From assembly GCA_903929795.1 (NCBI GenBank), contig CAIYWC010000037.1, positions 1 to 64,000 of the forward strand: DNA of 64,000 nucleotides, written 5' to 3'. This DNA comes from an uncultured Myxococcales bacterium. GTDB lineage: Bacteria; Myxococcota_A; UBA9042. Each line of letters starts with the position of its first letter. Positions within the stretch are counted from its first letter, which is position 1. Made by a program: the position numbers and the translations under genes. Shown in pieces: positions 1-20,084 of the stretch. The notes beneath the pieces were generated by a model. The model did no database searches, was not told the DNA's origin, and was given only the letters and a program-made list of their open reading frames with translations.

Positions 1-167
1 CGAGTCGGTCACTTACGCGTCCGAATCGCGTCCTCCCCGCGAGAGGCGACCGCGGGCAGGAATTGTTTCAGCGGGTCACGGTCCAAGGCTCGGGTCGCGG
101 GAGCTTGCGATGGCCTTGGGTTGTCAATCGGTGGCACGCGCTGCACACTGCCCGCCCGGAGGTTCAG

Positions 168-2699
<2,532 letters not shown>

Positions 2700-2836
2700 A
2701 CATGCTGACCGCGATCGGACATCCGACTTCCTGGGTCAAAGCGGTTGCCTCCCGGACGGAGTCCGTGCGCGTGCCGCCCCGGTGGCGCGCCGCGGATCGC
2801 GAACCGTTGATCCCGAACTTCGGTCGGAGCCTGTAG

Positions 2837-3373
2837 ATGCCCGGTCCACGCGCGCGCTGGGTTCTGGCGACCGGCCTGGTCCTGGCGGCATTGCTGGCGG
2901 CCATTGGCCTGCGGCCGTCGGCGCACCAGGTCACCGGCAAGGAGGGCGAAATCGTGGCGGATTTCGCCCTGCCGCGTATAACGGCCACGGGTGTGGACGA
3001 CGAGACAGTCGACGGCCCGGCCAACCACCGCGGCAAGCCGTTGCTGTTGCACTTTTGGGCGCCGAGCTGTGGACCGTGCCGCGAAGAGCTGCCGCTCTGG
3101 CAGGAATTCGCCCAGCACGGCGCGGAATTCACCGTGCTGACCGTGGCGGGCGACGACAGCGAGGACGTCGCCGCGTACCTGGCCGATCACCACCTGACGC
3201 TGCCGGTTGTCTGGGATGAGGACGGCGCGGCCCACCGAGCGCTCAACGTCTGGGGCATCCCGCACACGTTTGCGATCACGCGCGCGGGCGCGATTGTGCG
3301 CGACCTCGCCGGCGCCCAGACGCGCGAGACACTGCAAGCTGCCCTGGTGGCGGCGGGCGCGGGTGTGCGCTGA
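2837..3373 (+). CDS. TlpA/ResA-like thioredoxin-fold protein, membrane anchored
   Basis: A 178-aa thiol-disulfide oxidoreductase of the TlpA/ResA type. An N-terminal hydrophobic segment (about residues 8-23) should act as signal or membrane anchor, placing the thioredoxin domain in the periplasm. The redox motif is CGPC at 78-81 inside APSCGPCREE, and the cis-proline motif GIP lies near residue 140. Family members reduce or oxidise periplasmic cysteines, for example during cytochrome c maturation. The target here is unknown; an orphan ccmF lies 35 kb away. The start ATG has GGAG 7 bases upstream. It may be co-transcribed with the M1 peptidase gene. Confidence 0.88.
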   Translation: MPGPRARWVLATGLVLAALLAAIGLRPSAHQVTGKEGEIVADFALPRITATGVDDETVDGPANHRGKPLLLHFWAPSCGPCREELPLWQEFAQHGAEFTVLTVAGDDSEDVAAYLADHHLTLPVVWDEDGAAHRALNVWGIPHTFAITRAGAIVRDLAGAQTRETLQAALVAAGAGVR

Positions 3374-3409
3374 TCGGCGGCCCCGGATCGCGTCAAAGTG
3401 GAGACACAA

Positions 3410-4063
3410 TCACGTCTCAATCGACACGGTCCAGAGCACGATCACGTCGCCGTCGACCGTCGTCCCGACGATGAACACGTCGATGTCCGGCGACAGGCCC
3501 CACGGCGTCTTGGGCCCGACCCGGTAGACGTGCAGGTAGCTGAGCTGGGACGTCATGATTTTCTTTAGCTTTTGGAATAGCGGCGCACGCGCTTTCTCAA
3601 AGTCGCCCCACCAGTCCTGTGGCTCGACGTAGGGCTTGAACAGCGCCGTCAGCGTCAGCGACTCCACCGCACGTTGGGCCAGCGGGAGCGACTGCGGGCG
3701 CTGCACATAGAACGGCGCGACCTTTTGCTTGATGGTGTAAGCCGTGACGTGAGGCGTACCTGCGCCCGGCAGGACAAAGACGCCAAACGGGTAATCCGAC
3801 TCGCTCGTGTACAGCAGCCCCTGCACCGCAGCGTCGAGCGCGGCTTGAACCCCCGTCGTCGGCAAGCGATGCGCGATGGTCTCTGCCTGGCGCAGCGGCT
3901 CGGTCATCGGCGCGGCAAGAAGCGCGGCGGCCGGCGTGGGCGGCGCATCAGCGGCGGCGTCCGTCTGCGGGGTATCGGGCGAACGGGCATCCGGATCGGC
4001 GGACGGGGCAGTGGTACAAGCGGCGAGCACCGCCAGCAGCGCGGGAACGAGCAAACGGACCAT
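3410..4063 (-). CDS. Lipoprotein with nuclease A inhibitor (NuiA)-like domain
   Basis: A 217-aa predicted lipoprotein. The ATG at 4063 has a GGAGG Shine-Dalgarno and is followed by a signal peptide with lipobox LAAC (lipidated C16). A long antisense-looking upstream extension of the frame was discarded. Residues about 20-75 are an Ala/Pro/Asp/Thr-rich linker. The C-terminal part resembles NuiA (nuclease A inhibitor) proteins, judged by recall of the family: LLYTSESDYPF near the start of the domain, then a PQDWWGDFEKA stretch, LHVYRVG, and VFIVG near the end. Known NuiA proteins bind and inhibit sugar-nonspecific DNA/RNA endonucleases. A membrane-tethered version could protect the cell from extracellular or periplasmic nuclease, which is inference. 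Confidence 0.7.
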   Translation of the reverse strand: MVRLLVPALLAVLAACTTAPSADPDARSPDTPQTDAAADAPPTPAAALLAAPMTEPLRQAETIAHRLPTTGVQAALDAAVQGLLYTSESDYPFGVFVLPGAGTPHVTAYTIKQKVAPFYVQRPQSLPLAQRAVESLTLTALFKPYVEPQDWWGDFEKARAPLFQKLKKIMTSQLSYLHVYRVGPKTPWGLSPDIDVFIVGTTVDGDVIVLWTVSIET

Positions 4064-4116
4064 GGCAACCTCCGGGCGCGGAAGACCGCGCGCACACAGG
4101 TATTCGTGAGCCGACG

Positions 4117-4136
4117 GATTTTGCCGCGGCAAAATC
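4117..4136. repeat. 20-bp perfect palindrome between two lipoprotein genes
   Basis: GATTTTGCCGCGGCAAAATC is a perfect inverted repeat without a spacer. It lies in the 113-bp gap between the Kazal lipoprotein gene and the NuiA-like lipoprotein gene, both on the minus strand. It could be an operator for a dimeric regulator of the NuiA-like gene or a weak transcript-ending hairpin. Nothing in the sequence decides between these. Confidence 0.45.
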
Positions 4137-4176
4137 GACGCGGGCTGAAACATGTTCGAGAACCGGGTTCGGCGCC

Positions 4177-5073
4177 CTATTTGCCGCCGACGCATTTCTG
4201 CCCGGGCGTCAGGCATTGCACGCCGGCGGAGGCGCAATCGACGCACGTGTGACCGCTTGCGCACGCGGGTGCGCAGCCGCTGCCCAAGCACGGCGCGGAG
4301 GTGGCGGCGATGGACGCGCCGGCTTTTTGCGCGTGGCAAATGCTGTCGTACGAGTGGCCGTCGCAGCCGCAGATTGGCGCGAATTGTCCATTGCAATCAA
4401 TCGGTTTGACCACGCATTGCCCGAGCGTGAAGCCGCAGCCGGTGTAGTTGCACCAGCGGTCGGGGGCGCAGTCGGCCTGGCTGGAGCAGGCCGTGTTATC
4501 GGAGCCGAGGTCGGCGGCGTCGGGCGTCGCGTCGGCGCCGATGTCGCTGTCGTTGGTGTCCGGCACGCTGTCGGCGGTGTCGAACACGTCAGTGGGTGTG
4601 ACGCAAATGCTGACAGCTGTCGGGTCGGCTTCGGGGTTTGGCGTGCACAACCCGCTGGAGCCCCATAGGTTTTCCAGACAGCCGGTCGCGAAGCCGTCGT
4701 CGGTATCGAACTGGTAACCGGTGAGCGCCCCGCTGGCGTCAAACCACCAGTACTCGCCGGTGGTGCCGTTGCGGCCATAGATGGCGACGCTGCCGCCGGG
4801 GCAGGCGACCGACGCGGCGGACTTGGGAAAATAGCCGCAGTAGACCTGGGCGGCCGCGATGGCGTTGGCCGGTGAGCCGGTCACGGGAAAGCGGGTCAGC
4901 TCGGCCAGTGGATGGCCACAGGCGATCACTTCGGCAACAGCGGTGTCGACGGTGTCAGCGTCGTCGTCCACGAACCCGTCGTCCACCGGCGTGGCGGATC
5001 CGCCGCAGCCTGCTGCGGCAATCGCCAAGAACACAACCACACATGCTGACCTAAAACGAACACCAGGTTTCAT
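4177..5073 (-). CDS. Cys-rich lipoprotein with Kazal-type domain
   Basis: A 298-aa exported lipoprotein. The ATG at 5073 gives a short signal peptide with lipobox AAAGC (C23). Further upstream in-frame starts would make an unlikely N-terminal tail. Residues 30-145 are a Cys-containing domain of unknown type, and 155-195 are an Asp/Thr/Ser/Pro/Ala-rich linker. Residues about 220-262 form a Kazal-like cysteine framework around PICGCDGHSYDSICHA, and more cysteine pairs follow to the C terminus. Kazal domains typically inhibit serine proteases, so surface protease inhibition is plausible but untested. Proteins built this way are common in myxobacteria-like genomes. No strong ribosome site is visible. 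Confidence 0.72.
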   Translation of the reverse strand: MKPGVRFRSACVVVFLAIAAAGCGGSATPVDDGFVDDDADTVDTAVAEVIACGHPLAELTRFPVTGSPANAIAAAQVYCGYFPKSAASVACPGGSVAIYGRNGTTGEYWWFDASGALTGYQFDTDDGFATGCLENLWGSSGLCTPNPEADPTAVSICVTPTDVFDTADSVPDTNDSDIGADATPDAADLGSDNTACSSQADCAPDRWCNYTGCGFTLGQCVVKPIDCNGQFAPICGCDGHSYDSICHAQKAGASIAATSAPCLGSGCAPACASGHTCVDCASAGVQCLTPGQKCVGGK

Positions 5074-5321
5074 TGGGCAGGCCTGTCGCATTTCGCACTG
5101 GGACAGCGAGCGTGCACCTCTGGTAGCACGCCACGCGTCGGCGGGTCTTGATCGCCGAATTCGATCGGCGTGCATAGCCGCCACTGCGCCGTCGCGCACC
5201 TGTTGCCGAACTGTCGGCGCATCGCGGCCAAAAGTCACGGGGAACGCGCTTGCACGCCGGCCGCAGCCGCAGCATCATCGGCGACTGCGAACCCCTGTCC
5301 ACTGCCTATTTTGGAGGAACC

Positions 5322-6080
5322 ATGAGCCACAGCTTTGGCCGATTTGTCTGGTATGAACTGAACACGACCGATCTCGATGCCGCGATCCGCTTCTACGGCC
5401 ACGTCACCGGCTGGACGTTTGACGGCGCGACCGACGGCCCGCACGCCTATCCGCACATCCGCGGCAGCCAGGGCCACCTGGGCGGCGTCACGCGCCTGCA
5501 AGAACCGGCCAAGGCCATGGGCGTGCCGCCGCACTGGATGGGCTACGTGGAAGTGGCGGACGTGGACGCGACGCTCGCCAAGCTGCAAGCCTTGGGCGGC
5601 ACGCTGCATTTTGGCCCGATGGACCTGCCGGGCACGGGGCGGTTCGCGGTGGTTGCGGACCCGCAAGGCGCGGCGTTTTCGCTCTACCGCGCGGCGAAGG
5701 AGGAGCCCGAGCGCGATCTGCGCCAGCCCGGGGAATTCAACTGGCACGAGCTGGCGACAAGCGATCACCACGCGGCTTTTGCCTTCTATTCCGAGTTGTT
5801 CGGCTGGGAGAAGAAGGGCGAGTTCGACATGGGGCCGATGGGCACGTACCTGCTGTTCGGTCTGGGCGACAAACAGCTGGGCGGCATCTTCAAGCGGCCA
5901 CCCGAGATGCCGGTGTCGGCGTGGCTGTATTACATCATGGTGGCCGACGTGGACGCGGCGCTGCAGCGGGCGGTCGACGGCGGTGCCAAGCTGCTCAACG
6001 GCCCGATGCCGGTGCCCGGCGGCGCGCGCATCGTGCAGTTGCTGGATCCGCAAGGTGCGCTGTTCGCGCTCGTCAGCTAG
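5322..6080 (+). CDS. VOC (glyoxalase/bleomycin-resistance) family protein, two tandem domains
   Basis: A 252-aa cytosolic protein with two vicinal-oxygen-chelate domains, roughly residues 4-123 and 132-252. Both start with a W-x-EL-x-T motif (VWYELNTTD and NWHELATSD) and both end in a D-P-Q-GA-x-F-x-L segment. The start is set by GGAGG 4 bases before ATG 5322. Two upstream in-frame starts lack a ribosome site. Double-domain proteins of this type are often annotated as glyoxalase-like or antibiotic-resistance-like, but the substrate cannot be inferred. It converges on rpoC across a shared terminator. Confidence 0.85.
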   Translation: MSHSFGRFVWYELNTTDLDAAIRFYGHVTGWTFDGATDGPHAYPHIRGSQGHLGGVTRLQEPAKAMGVPPHWMGYVEVADVDATLAKLQALGGTLHFGPMDLPGTGRFAVVADPQGAAFSLYRAAKEEPERDLRQPGEFNWHELATSDHHAAFAFYSELFGWEKKGEFDMGPMGTYLLFGLGDKQLGGIFKRPPEMPVSAWLYYIMVADVDAALQRAVDGGAKLLNGPMPVPGGARIVQLLDPQGALFALVS

Positions 6081-6090
6081 CCGCAAAAAC

Positions 6091-6130
6091 CAGAACGGCC
6101 GCCTCCACTTGCGCGGGGGCGGCCGTTCTG
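6091..6130 (-). terminator. Intrinsic terminator of the rpoBC operon
   Basis: A perfect 13-bp stem (CAGAACGGCCGCC at 6091-6103 pairing with 6118-6130) with a 14-nt loop sits between the convergent VOC gene and rpoC. Read on the minus strand, the stem is followed after one base by TTTTT, a classical Rho-independent terminator for rpoC. On the plus strand only CTTT follows, so termination of the VOC gene would be weaker. Confidence 0.85.
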
Positions 6131-6152
6131 CTTTCACGCGCTCGCCGCGGCT

Positions 6153-10691
<4,539 letters not shown>

Positions 10692-10916
10692 GGACAAACC
10701 TCACAGGAAAATAAGGGACAGGAGACAGGGCTCGTTTTTGGGCGAATCCCCGCTGTCGCGGGGATCGGGCTGAACTCCCGTCGAGTTCTTCACTCGATGC
10801 CATCTAACGCGCGCCCAATCAGGGCGCTTGTTGGTTACGATCCCTTTCGCACTGGTACTCGGTCGCTTTTGGCTCGCTCCCGCTTGACGCGCAGTCTCGC
10901 GGGGGTGCGGGGCCGG
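10692..10916 (-). promoter_or_regulatory. rpoB-rpoC intergenic region with hairpins
   Basis: This 225-bp spacer is long for an rpoB-rpoC junction and holds no credible gene. It contains a hairpin with an 8-bp stem and TGTC loop (ATCCCCGC 10746-10753 pairing with GCGGGGAT 10758-10765) and a smaller GAACT...AGTTC hairpin just beside it. No U-run follows the stems on the minus strand, so they look more like processing or stability elements than terminators. The rpoC ribosome site lies at the lower end. Confidence 0.4.
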
Positions 10917-15812
<4,896 letters not shown>

Positions 15813-15903
15813 CGTCTAACTTCTCCTTCCAGCCTGTTCCGGTGCGCGCTGGGCCGACCAGCGTGCGGGATTTGGCGGACTTCTGGGGTCGGGAACTGGC
15901 AAA

Positions 15904-15940
15904 CCCCGGAGCGGCGGAATCGATTCCGTCCGCTCCGGGG
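15904..15940 (-). terminator. Attenuator-like hairpin between rplL and rpoB
   Basis: CCCCGGAGCGG (15904-15914) pairs with CCGCTCCGGGG (15930-15940), and the enclosed 14 nt are themselves the palindrome CGGAATCGATTCCG. This gives a near-continuous stem of about 17 bp with one bulged base. On the minus strand it is followed by only TTT, so it should be a partial terminator. In E. coli the rplL-rpoB junction carries a partial attenuator that sets the ratio of ribosomal protein to polymerase transcripts; the same role is inferred here. Confidence 0.5.
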
Positions 15941-15955
15941 TGCCTTCTGAACCAT

Positions 15956-15998
15956 CCGGACGCCGGGCCGGTCACGCGCGGTGACCGAAGGCGTCCGG
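15956..15998 (-). promoter_or_regulatory. Second nested hairpin in the rplL-rpoB gap
   Basis: CCGGACGCC (15956-15964) pairs with GGCGTCCGG (15990-15998), enclosing a second stem GGTCAC/GTGACC. It lies upstream of the attenuator-like hairpin in the transcript. Its position recalls the RNase III processing stem found between rplL and rpoB in enteric bacteria. The function is inferred only from position and structure. Confidence 0.4.
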
Positions 15999-16023
15999 TG
16001 CAAGACACCGGTACCTGGCGAAA

Positions 16024-16407
16024 TTACTTGATTTCGACCTTGGCGCCGGCTTCTTCCAGCTTCTTCTTGTAACCTTCGGCGTCGGCCTTCGAGACCGCTT
16101 CCTTGACCGCGGAACCCGGCTTCTCCGACAGTTCCTTGGCTTCGCGCAGACCCAGGTTGGTCAGTTCGCGAATCACCTTGATCACGTTGATCTTGTTCGC
16201 GCCGGCGTCCAGCAGGACGACGTCGAACTCGGTCTTCTCTTCGACAGCCGGGGCAGCGGCGGCCGGGCCCGCGCCGGCGGCAACAGCCGCGACGGGAGCG
16301 GCGGCGCTGACGCCCCACTTCTCTTCGAGGGCCTTGACGATCTCGGACAGTTCGAGAACGGTGAGGCCGGACAGGTGGCTAATCAGATCTTCACGAGAAA
16401 TCGACAT
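16024..16407 (-). CDS. rplL: 50S ribosomal protein L7/L12
   Basis: The stalk protein of the large ribosomal subunit, which recruits translation GTPases. The product is 127 aa from ATG 16407, set by GGAG 7 bases upstream; in-frame starts further upstream add a non-homologous tail. The N-terminal dimerisation domain (about 1-35) is followed by an Ala/Pro/Gly-rich hinge (38-56). The C-terminal factor-binding domain ends with [21 protein letters not shown] and [12 protein letters not shown]. It follows rplJ by 87 bp and precedes rpoB by 211 bp. Confidence 0.98.
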   Translation of the reverse strand: MSISREDLISHLSGLTVLELSEIVKALEEKWGVSAAAPVAAVAAGAGPAAAAPAVEEKTEFDVVLLDAGANKINVIKVIRELTNLGLREAKELSEKPGSAVKEAVSKADAEGYKKKLEEAGAKVEIK

Positions 16408-16494
16408 GGGAAACTCCTGGATTGCCTGGGCATCGGGCTTTGTGCCGGATGCACTGTGTTCACTCAATTCAATCGACGCAGAACCTGCTAACGC

Positions 16495-17031
16495 TTAAGC
16501 CGCTTCTGCTTCCACTTTGGGTTCCAGCTGCTCGATGCGTGCGTTGAACACGTTGAGGATGGAACGCGGAGCAGCCGCGAGCGTACCGACGAACTTGGCT
16601 GGGACGGCATTCAAGGTGCCGAGCAGCATCGCCCGCAGTTCGTCGCGTCCCGGCAGTTCCGACAGTGACTTGACTTGCGCAGCGTTCAACGCCTTGCCAG
16701 ACAGGGCACCGCCGGTAATCACGAGGTTCGGGACGTCCTTGGCAATCTTGACGATCGCCTTGGCCGGACCGACCACGTCGGGACCGAAGGTCATCAGCAC
16801 AGGCCCCACCAGCTTGTCAGAGAGCGCCTCAAGCGAGGTGCCTTTGACCGACAAGCGAGCAAGGGTGTTCTTCACCACCACAACTTTACCCTCGGCGCCG
16901 CGAACGGCGTTGCGAAGGCTCTGCATCTGTTCCACCGTCATGCCGCGGTATTCCGCGACAATCACAGCATCGATGCCGGCAAGTTGCTGGCGAAGCGCGT
17001 CGACCCGATCCTGTTTTTCAGCCTTGTTCAT
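16495..17031 (-). CDS. rplJ: 50S ribosomal protein L10
   Basis: L10 anchors L7/L12 dimers to 23S rRNA and represses its own operon in many bacteria. The product is 178 aa from ATG 17031 with GGAG upstream, a normal length for the family. The N-terminal RNA-binding domain contains VAEYRGMTVEQM and VVVVKNTLARL. The C-terminal helix that binds L12 is about residues 150-175. A 388-bp non-coding leader precedes it. Confidence 0.97.
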   Translation of the reverse strand: MNKAEKQDRVDALRQQLAGIDAVIVAEYRGMTVEQMQSLRNAVRGAEGKVVVVKNTLARLSVKGTSLEALSDKLVGPVLMTFGPDVVGPAKAIVKIAKDVPNLVITGGALSGKALNAAQVKSLSELPGRDELRAMLLGTLNAVPAKFVGTLAAAPRSILNVFNARIEQLEPKVEAEAA

Positions 17032-17419
17032 GCTGATCTCCTGTGCCGCCCTTGCGGACGGCGTGTCGGGTCAAACTGCCTTGCAGCCTGAGTGGAGTTC
17101 CGAAACGCGGCCTCGCGGCGTTGCTTCAGACACCGTGGTGCATGCCGGGCACCGTTGCCAGGCAATGCTTGACGGGGAACAAATTCCCCATCGCATCCAG
17201 GAGTTGCGTCCGCTTTTGACGGACAATCCCTTTTTGCTCACCACACGTCTCCGTCGGACTTAGCGCTGCGATTGCGCGCAGCAGCCGACTTCTCAGACGC
17301 AGTCCCGGACTTTGCAGGGCGAACCCCGCGCAGCACCGGAACCTGGTGGTCCGCCGTCGCAAACTGCGGCGACAGACCGATTTCCCGCAAAGCGCACAGC
17401 CTTGCAGGATCCATCTGGC
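17032..17419 (-). promoter_or_regulatory. rplA-rplJ intergenic leader (candidate L10 leader/autoregulatory region)
   Basis: A 388-bp stretch with no credible gene. Its position immediately upstream of rplJ is where L10 leader RNAs and the internal rplJ promoter occur in other bacteria. Visible structures include GGGGAA/TTCCCC with a CAAA loop (17174-17189) and GTCCG/CGGAC (17208-17224). I cannot identify the conserved L10 kink-turn site by eye, so the assignment rests on position and hairpins. Confidence 0.4.
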
Positions 17420-18130
17420 TTACGCCAGGCGGAATTCCGCGGCCATCGCGAGCGGATCCACGCGCACGCCCGGGGCATGCGTGGTCGTCACGGTCAGGGC
17501 CTTCAAATAGGTGCCTTTGGCGGTCGACGGCTTGGCCTTCACCAGCGCTTCGACCAGCGCCGCGATGTTCTCGCGCAGCTTGGCAGCTTCAAACGAGCGC
17601 TTGCCGACGGCGGCATGGATGATGCCCGCCTTCTCCGCACGAAACTCGATCTTGCCGGCCTTGGCCGCCGAAACCGCCGCGCCGACGTCAAACGTCACCG
17701 TGCCGACCTTCGGGTTGGGCATCAGGCCGCGCGGACCCAGCGCCTTGCCGATCTTACCGACGGAAACCATCATGTTCGGCGTGGCGATGCAGGTGTCGAA
17801 TTCGAACCAGCCGCCCTTGATCTTCTCGATCAGCTCGTCGTCGCCCACAAAGTCGGCGCCAGCGGCCGTTGCCTCCGCCGCCTTCTCGCCCTTGGCGAAC
17901 ACGAGCACGCGGTTGACCTTGCCGGTGCCGTTGGGCAGGACCACCGCGCCGCGCACCATCTGGTCCGCGTGCTTGGGGTTGACGCCCAGGTTGATGGCGA
18001 CTTCGAACGCCTCGTCGTACTTGGCGAACGAGTTGTCCTTGGCGATCTGGATCGCTTCGTCGAGGGAATAGCGCTTCTGCCGGTCGAAACGGGCGAGCGC
18101 GGCGTTGTACTTGCGCGAATGCTTGGCCAT
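17420..18130 (-). CDS. rplA: 50S ribosomal protein L1
   Basis: L1 forms the mobile L1 stalk near the ribosomal E site and often autoregulates rplK-rplA. The product is 236 aa from ATG 18130, typical for the family. Conserved segments include [11 protein letters not shown] near the N terminus, [12 protein letters not shown], the central [19 protein letters not shown], and a C-terminal [20 protein letters not shown]. It lies 59 bp after rplK, so the two are expected to be co-transcribed. Confidence 0.98.
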   Translation of the reverse strand: MAKHSRKYNAALARFDRQKRYSLDEAIQIAKDNSFAKYDEAFEVAINLGVNPKHADQMVRGAVVLPNGTGKVNRVLVFAKGEKAAEATAAGADFVGDDELIEKIKGGWFEFDTCIATPNMMVSVGKIGKALGPRGLMPNPKVGTVTFDVGAAVSAAKAGKIEFRAEKAGIIHAAVGKRSFEAAKLRENIAALVEALVKAKPSTAKGTYLKALTVTTTHAPGVRVDPLAMAAEFRLA

Positions 18131-18189
18131 GGAGTCCTCACAGAGGGTTGCCCGATTTTACGGTCGCAACCCATGAAAATCAGGGTGAT

Positions 18190-18615
18190 TTAACCGATCA
18201 CATCAATACCCATCGACCGGGCGGTGCCGGCGATGGTGCTGCGTGCGGTGTCCAAGTTGGTGGCATACAGGTCCGGCATCTTGATCTTGGCGATTTCCTC
18301 GACCAACGCCTTGGTGACCTTGCCCACTTTGTCCCGGTTCGGCACCGACGAGCCCTTTTCAATCTTCGCGTACTTCAGCAGCAAGCGGGACGCGGGCGGC
18401 GTCTTGGTGATGAACGTGAACGAACGGTCCGAATAGACCGTGATCACGACCGGGATAACCATGCCAGCCTGAGCCTGCGTCTCGGCGTTGTACGCCTTGC
18501 AGAACTGCATGATGTTCACGCCGTGCTGACCGAGCGCCGGACCGACAGGCGGCGACGGCGTCGCTTTGCCAGCAGGCAACTGCAACTTGATGTAACCAGT
18601 GATCTTCTTTGCCAT
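18190..18615 (-). CDS. rplK: 50S ribosomal protein L11
   Basis: L11 belongs to the GTPase-associated centre and is needed for RelA-type stringent signalling. The product is 141 aa from ATG 18615, the standard length. Recognisable features are the N-terminal [21 protein letters not shown] segment (the thiostrepton-binding proline pair), [11 protein letters not shown], and a C-terminal RNA-binding domain ending [10 protein letters not shown]. It follows nusG with a 153-bp gap in which I see no gene. Confidence 0.98.
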   Translation of the reverse strand: MAKKITGYIKLQLPAGKATPSPPVGPALGQHGVNIMQFCKAYNAETQAQAGMVIPVVITVYSDRSFTFITKTPPASRLLLKYAKIEKGSSVPNRDKVGKVTKALVEEIAKIKMPDLYATNLDTARSTIAGTARSMGIDVIG

Positions 18616-18768
18616 GACACTGCTCCAGCCGGTGACGCGATGTGAGCCGCGCTCCGCTCCAGATTGCCTGTTCGATGCGCTGTGTGAATCTCACCCAGCG
18701 TCGCGCTTCAAACGGCCAGCAACCTTGGCCTCGCGCTCAACTGCCCTTGCGGGCAGCGTTTTCGTGGG

Positions 18769-19380
18769 CTACTGCCCGGCGATCTTCTCCACTTGCATGA
18801 AGCCCAGCTCGACCGGCGTCGCGCGGCCAAAGATGGACACCAGCACTTTCAACTTCTGCTTGTCGGCACTGACTTCTGCCACCGTGCCCGCAAAGTTGGC
18901 GAACGGCCCGTCGATGACGCGCACTTCCGTGCCCTCATCAAAGCTCACGACCGGCTTGGCCGCGACTTCACTCGTCTCCAACTGCCCGAGAATGCGCTGG
19001 ATTTCCGTGTCCGGAACCGGGCTCGGACGCTTGGCCTTGTCTTTTTCCGTGCCCAGAAAGCCGATGATCTTCTGGGTATTTTTCACCAGATGCCAGCTCT
19101 CGTCGGTCAGGATCATCTGCACCAGCAGGTAGCCGGGAAAGAACTTGCGCTTGGACTCGCGCCGCACGCCCGCGCGCACTTCCGCGACTTTCTCCGTCGG
19201 CACGAGCACTTCGCCGAAGTACTGCTCCAAGCCTTCCGACTTGATGCGCTCCACCAGACTGGCGCGCGCCACGTTCTCCGAGCCGGTATACGTGTTGACG
19301 ATGAACCAGCGCTTGCGCGGGGTCCGGGCCAGGGCCACCGGGGTTTCGGTCGTCGTCGTCTCTTGCAGCTGCTCAGTCAT
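18769..19380 (-). CDS. nusG: Transcription termination/antitermination factor NusG
   Basis: NusG binds RNA polymerase and links it to Rho or to the ribosome. The product is 203 aa from ATG 19380, with an N-terminal extension of about 20 residues before the domain. The NGN domain starts at [14 protein letters not shown] and includes [10 protein letters not shown] and a [12 protein letters not shown] motif. The C-terminal KOW domain has [17 protein letters not shown] and ends [11 protein letters not shown]. It lies 92 bp downstream of secE, in the usual secE-nusG-rplK order. Confidence 0.97.
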   Translation of the reverse strand: MTEQLQETTTTETPVALARTPRKRWFIVNTYTGSENVARASLVERIKSEGLEQYFGEVLVPTEKVAEVRAGVRRESKRKFFPGYLLVQMILTDESWHLVKNTQKIIGFLGTEKDKAKRPSPVPDTEIQRILGQLETSEVAAKPVVSFDEGTEVRVIDGPFANFAGTVAEVSADKQKLKVLVSIFGRATPVELGFMQVEKIAGQ

Positions 19381-19472
19381 GATTCTTTTCCGCCATGATT
19401 CTTGCCCGTCAACTTGCGTCTGTGCCTGGTCGTTGCACCGGTACCGAGCTGTTTGCCCGTCCGGTGGCGGCG

Positions 19473-19856
19473 CTAGATGCGGTAGATGAACCGCGTGACC
19501 ACGCTGATCAGCGAGTCAAACACCCAGAGGCACAGCGACACGAGCACCGTCGTCACCATCACCACGACCGTCAGGAGCCGCGTTTCCGCGACGGACGGCC
19601 AGGTCACCTTGCGCAGCTCGCCAGCCACTTCGTGGGCGAACTGAAACAGCTTCTCGTTGCGCCACAGCGCGATGCCGCCGACGATGCCCGCAGACACGCC
19701 GAGCAGATTCGACAGGCGAAACTCGCGGCCGATGATGCCGGCGTCCCACTCCGGACGGATCAGGTCGAACAAGCCCGCGAACAGGTGCGCGCTCAAGAAC
19801 CACACGAGCAGCGCCGCAGCGACGAACGCCAGATTGACCATGCGCTCTTGGCTCAT
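19473..19856 (-). CDS. secE: Preprotein translocase subunit SecE
   Basis: An essential small subunit that clamps SecY in the inner-membrane translocon. The product is 127 aa with three predicted membrane helices (about 6-30, 50-66 and 94-118), matching the three-helix proteobacterial form rather than the short single-helix form. The conserved amphipathic motif [13 protein letters not shown] precedes the last helix. The ATG at 19856 is preceded by a GGAGA-type ribosome site. It is located between tRNA-Trp and nusG. Confidence 0.95.
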   Translation of the reverse strand: MSQERMVNLAFVAAALLVWFLSAHLFAGLFDLIRPEWDAGIIGREFRLSNLLGVSAGIVGGIALWRNEKLFQFAHEVAGELRKVTWPSVAETRLLTVVVMVTTVLVSLCLWVFDSLISVVTRFIYRI

Positions 19857-20004
19857 CTCGTCTCCCTTTCCTTCCGGTCAACTACGCCCTTGCGATCGAA
19901 CTGCGCGCGGGCTTCCCGGACTTGCGCAGCGCACGTTCTGTTCTCACAGACACTTTCTGGACTCACAGGCCATTCGGCTCAGGACCGGTGGTTTGCAAGC
20001 GGGG

Positions 20005-20077
20005 CAGGCCAGGCGGGATTCGAACCCACAACCCGCAGATTTGGAGTCTGCCGCTCTACCGTTAGAGCTACTGGCCT
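20005..20077 (-). tRNA. tRNA-Trp (anticodon CCA)
   Basis: A complete 73-nt cloverleaf on the minus strand. The acceptor stem is AGGCCAG with CTGGCCT and discriminator G. The D-arm is GCTC/GAGC, the anticodon stem GCAGA/TCTGC with loop CTCCAAA, and the T-loop TTCGAAT. CCA is not encoded directly. It lies between rpmG and secE, a conserved position in many bacteria. Confidence 0.97.
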
Positions 20078-20084
20078 GGCGATC

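Noticed and set aside
17126..17362. A 78-codon frame inside the rplJ leader
   Set aside because: No ribosome site, Arg/Cys-rich shadow-like composition and no homology recognised; the region is better explained as a regulatory leader.
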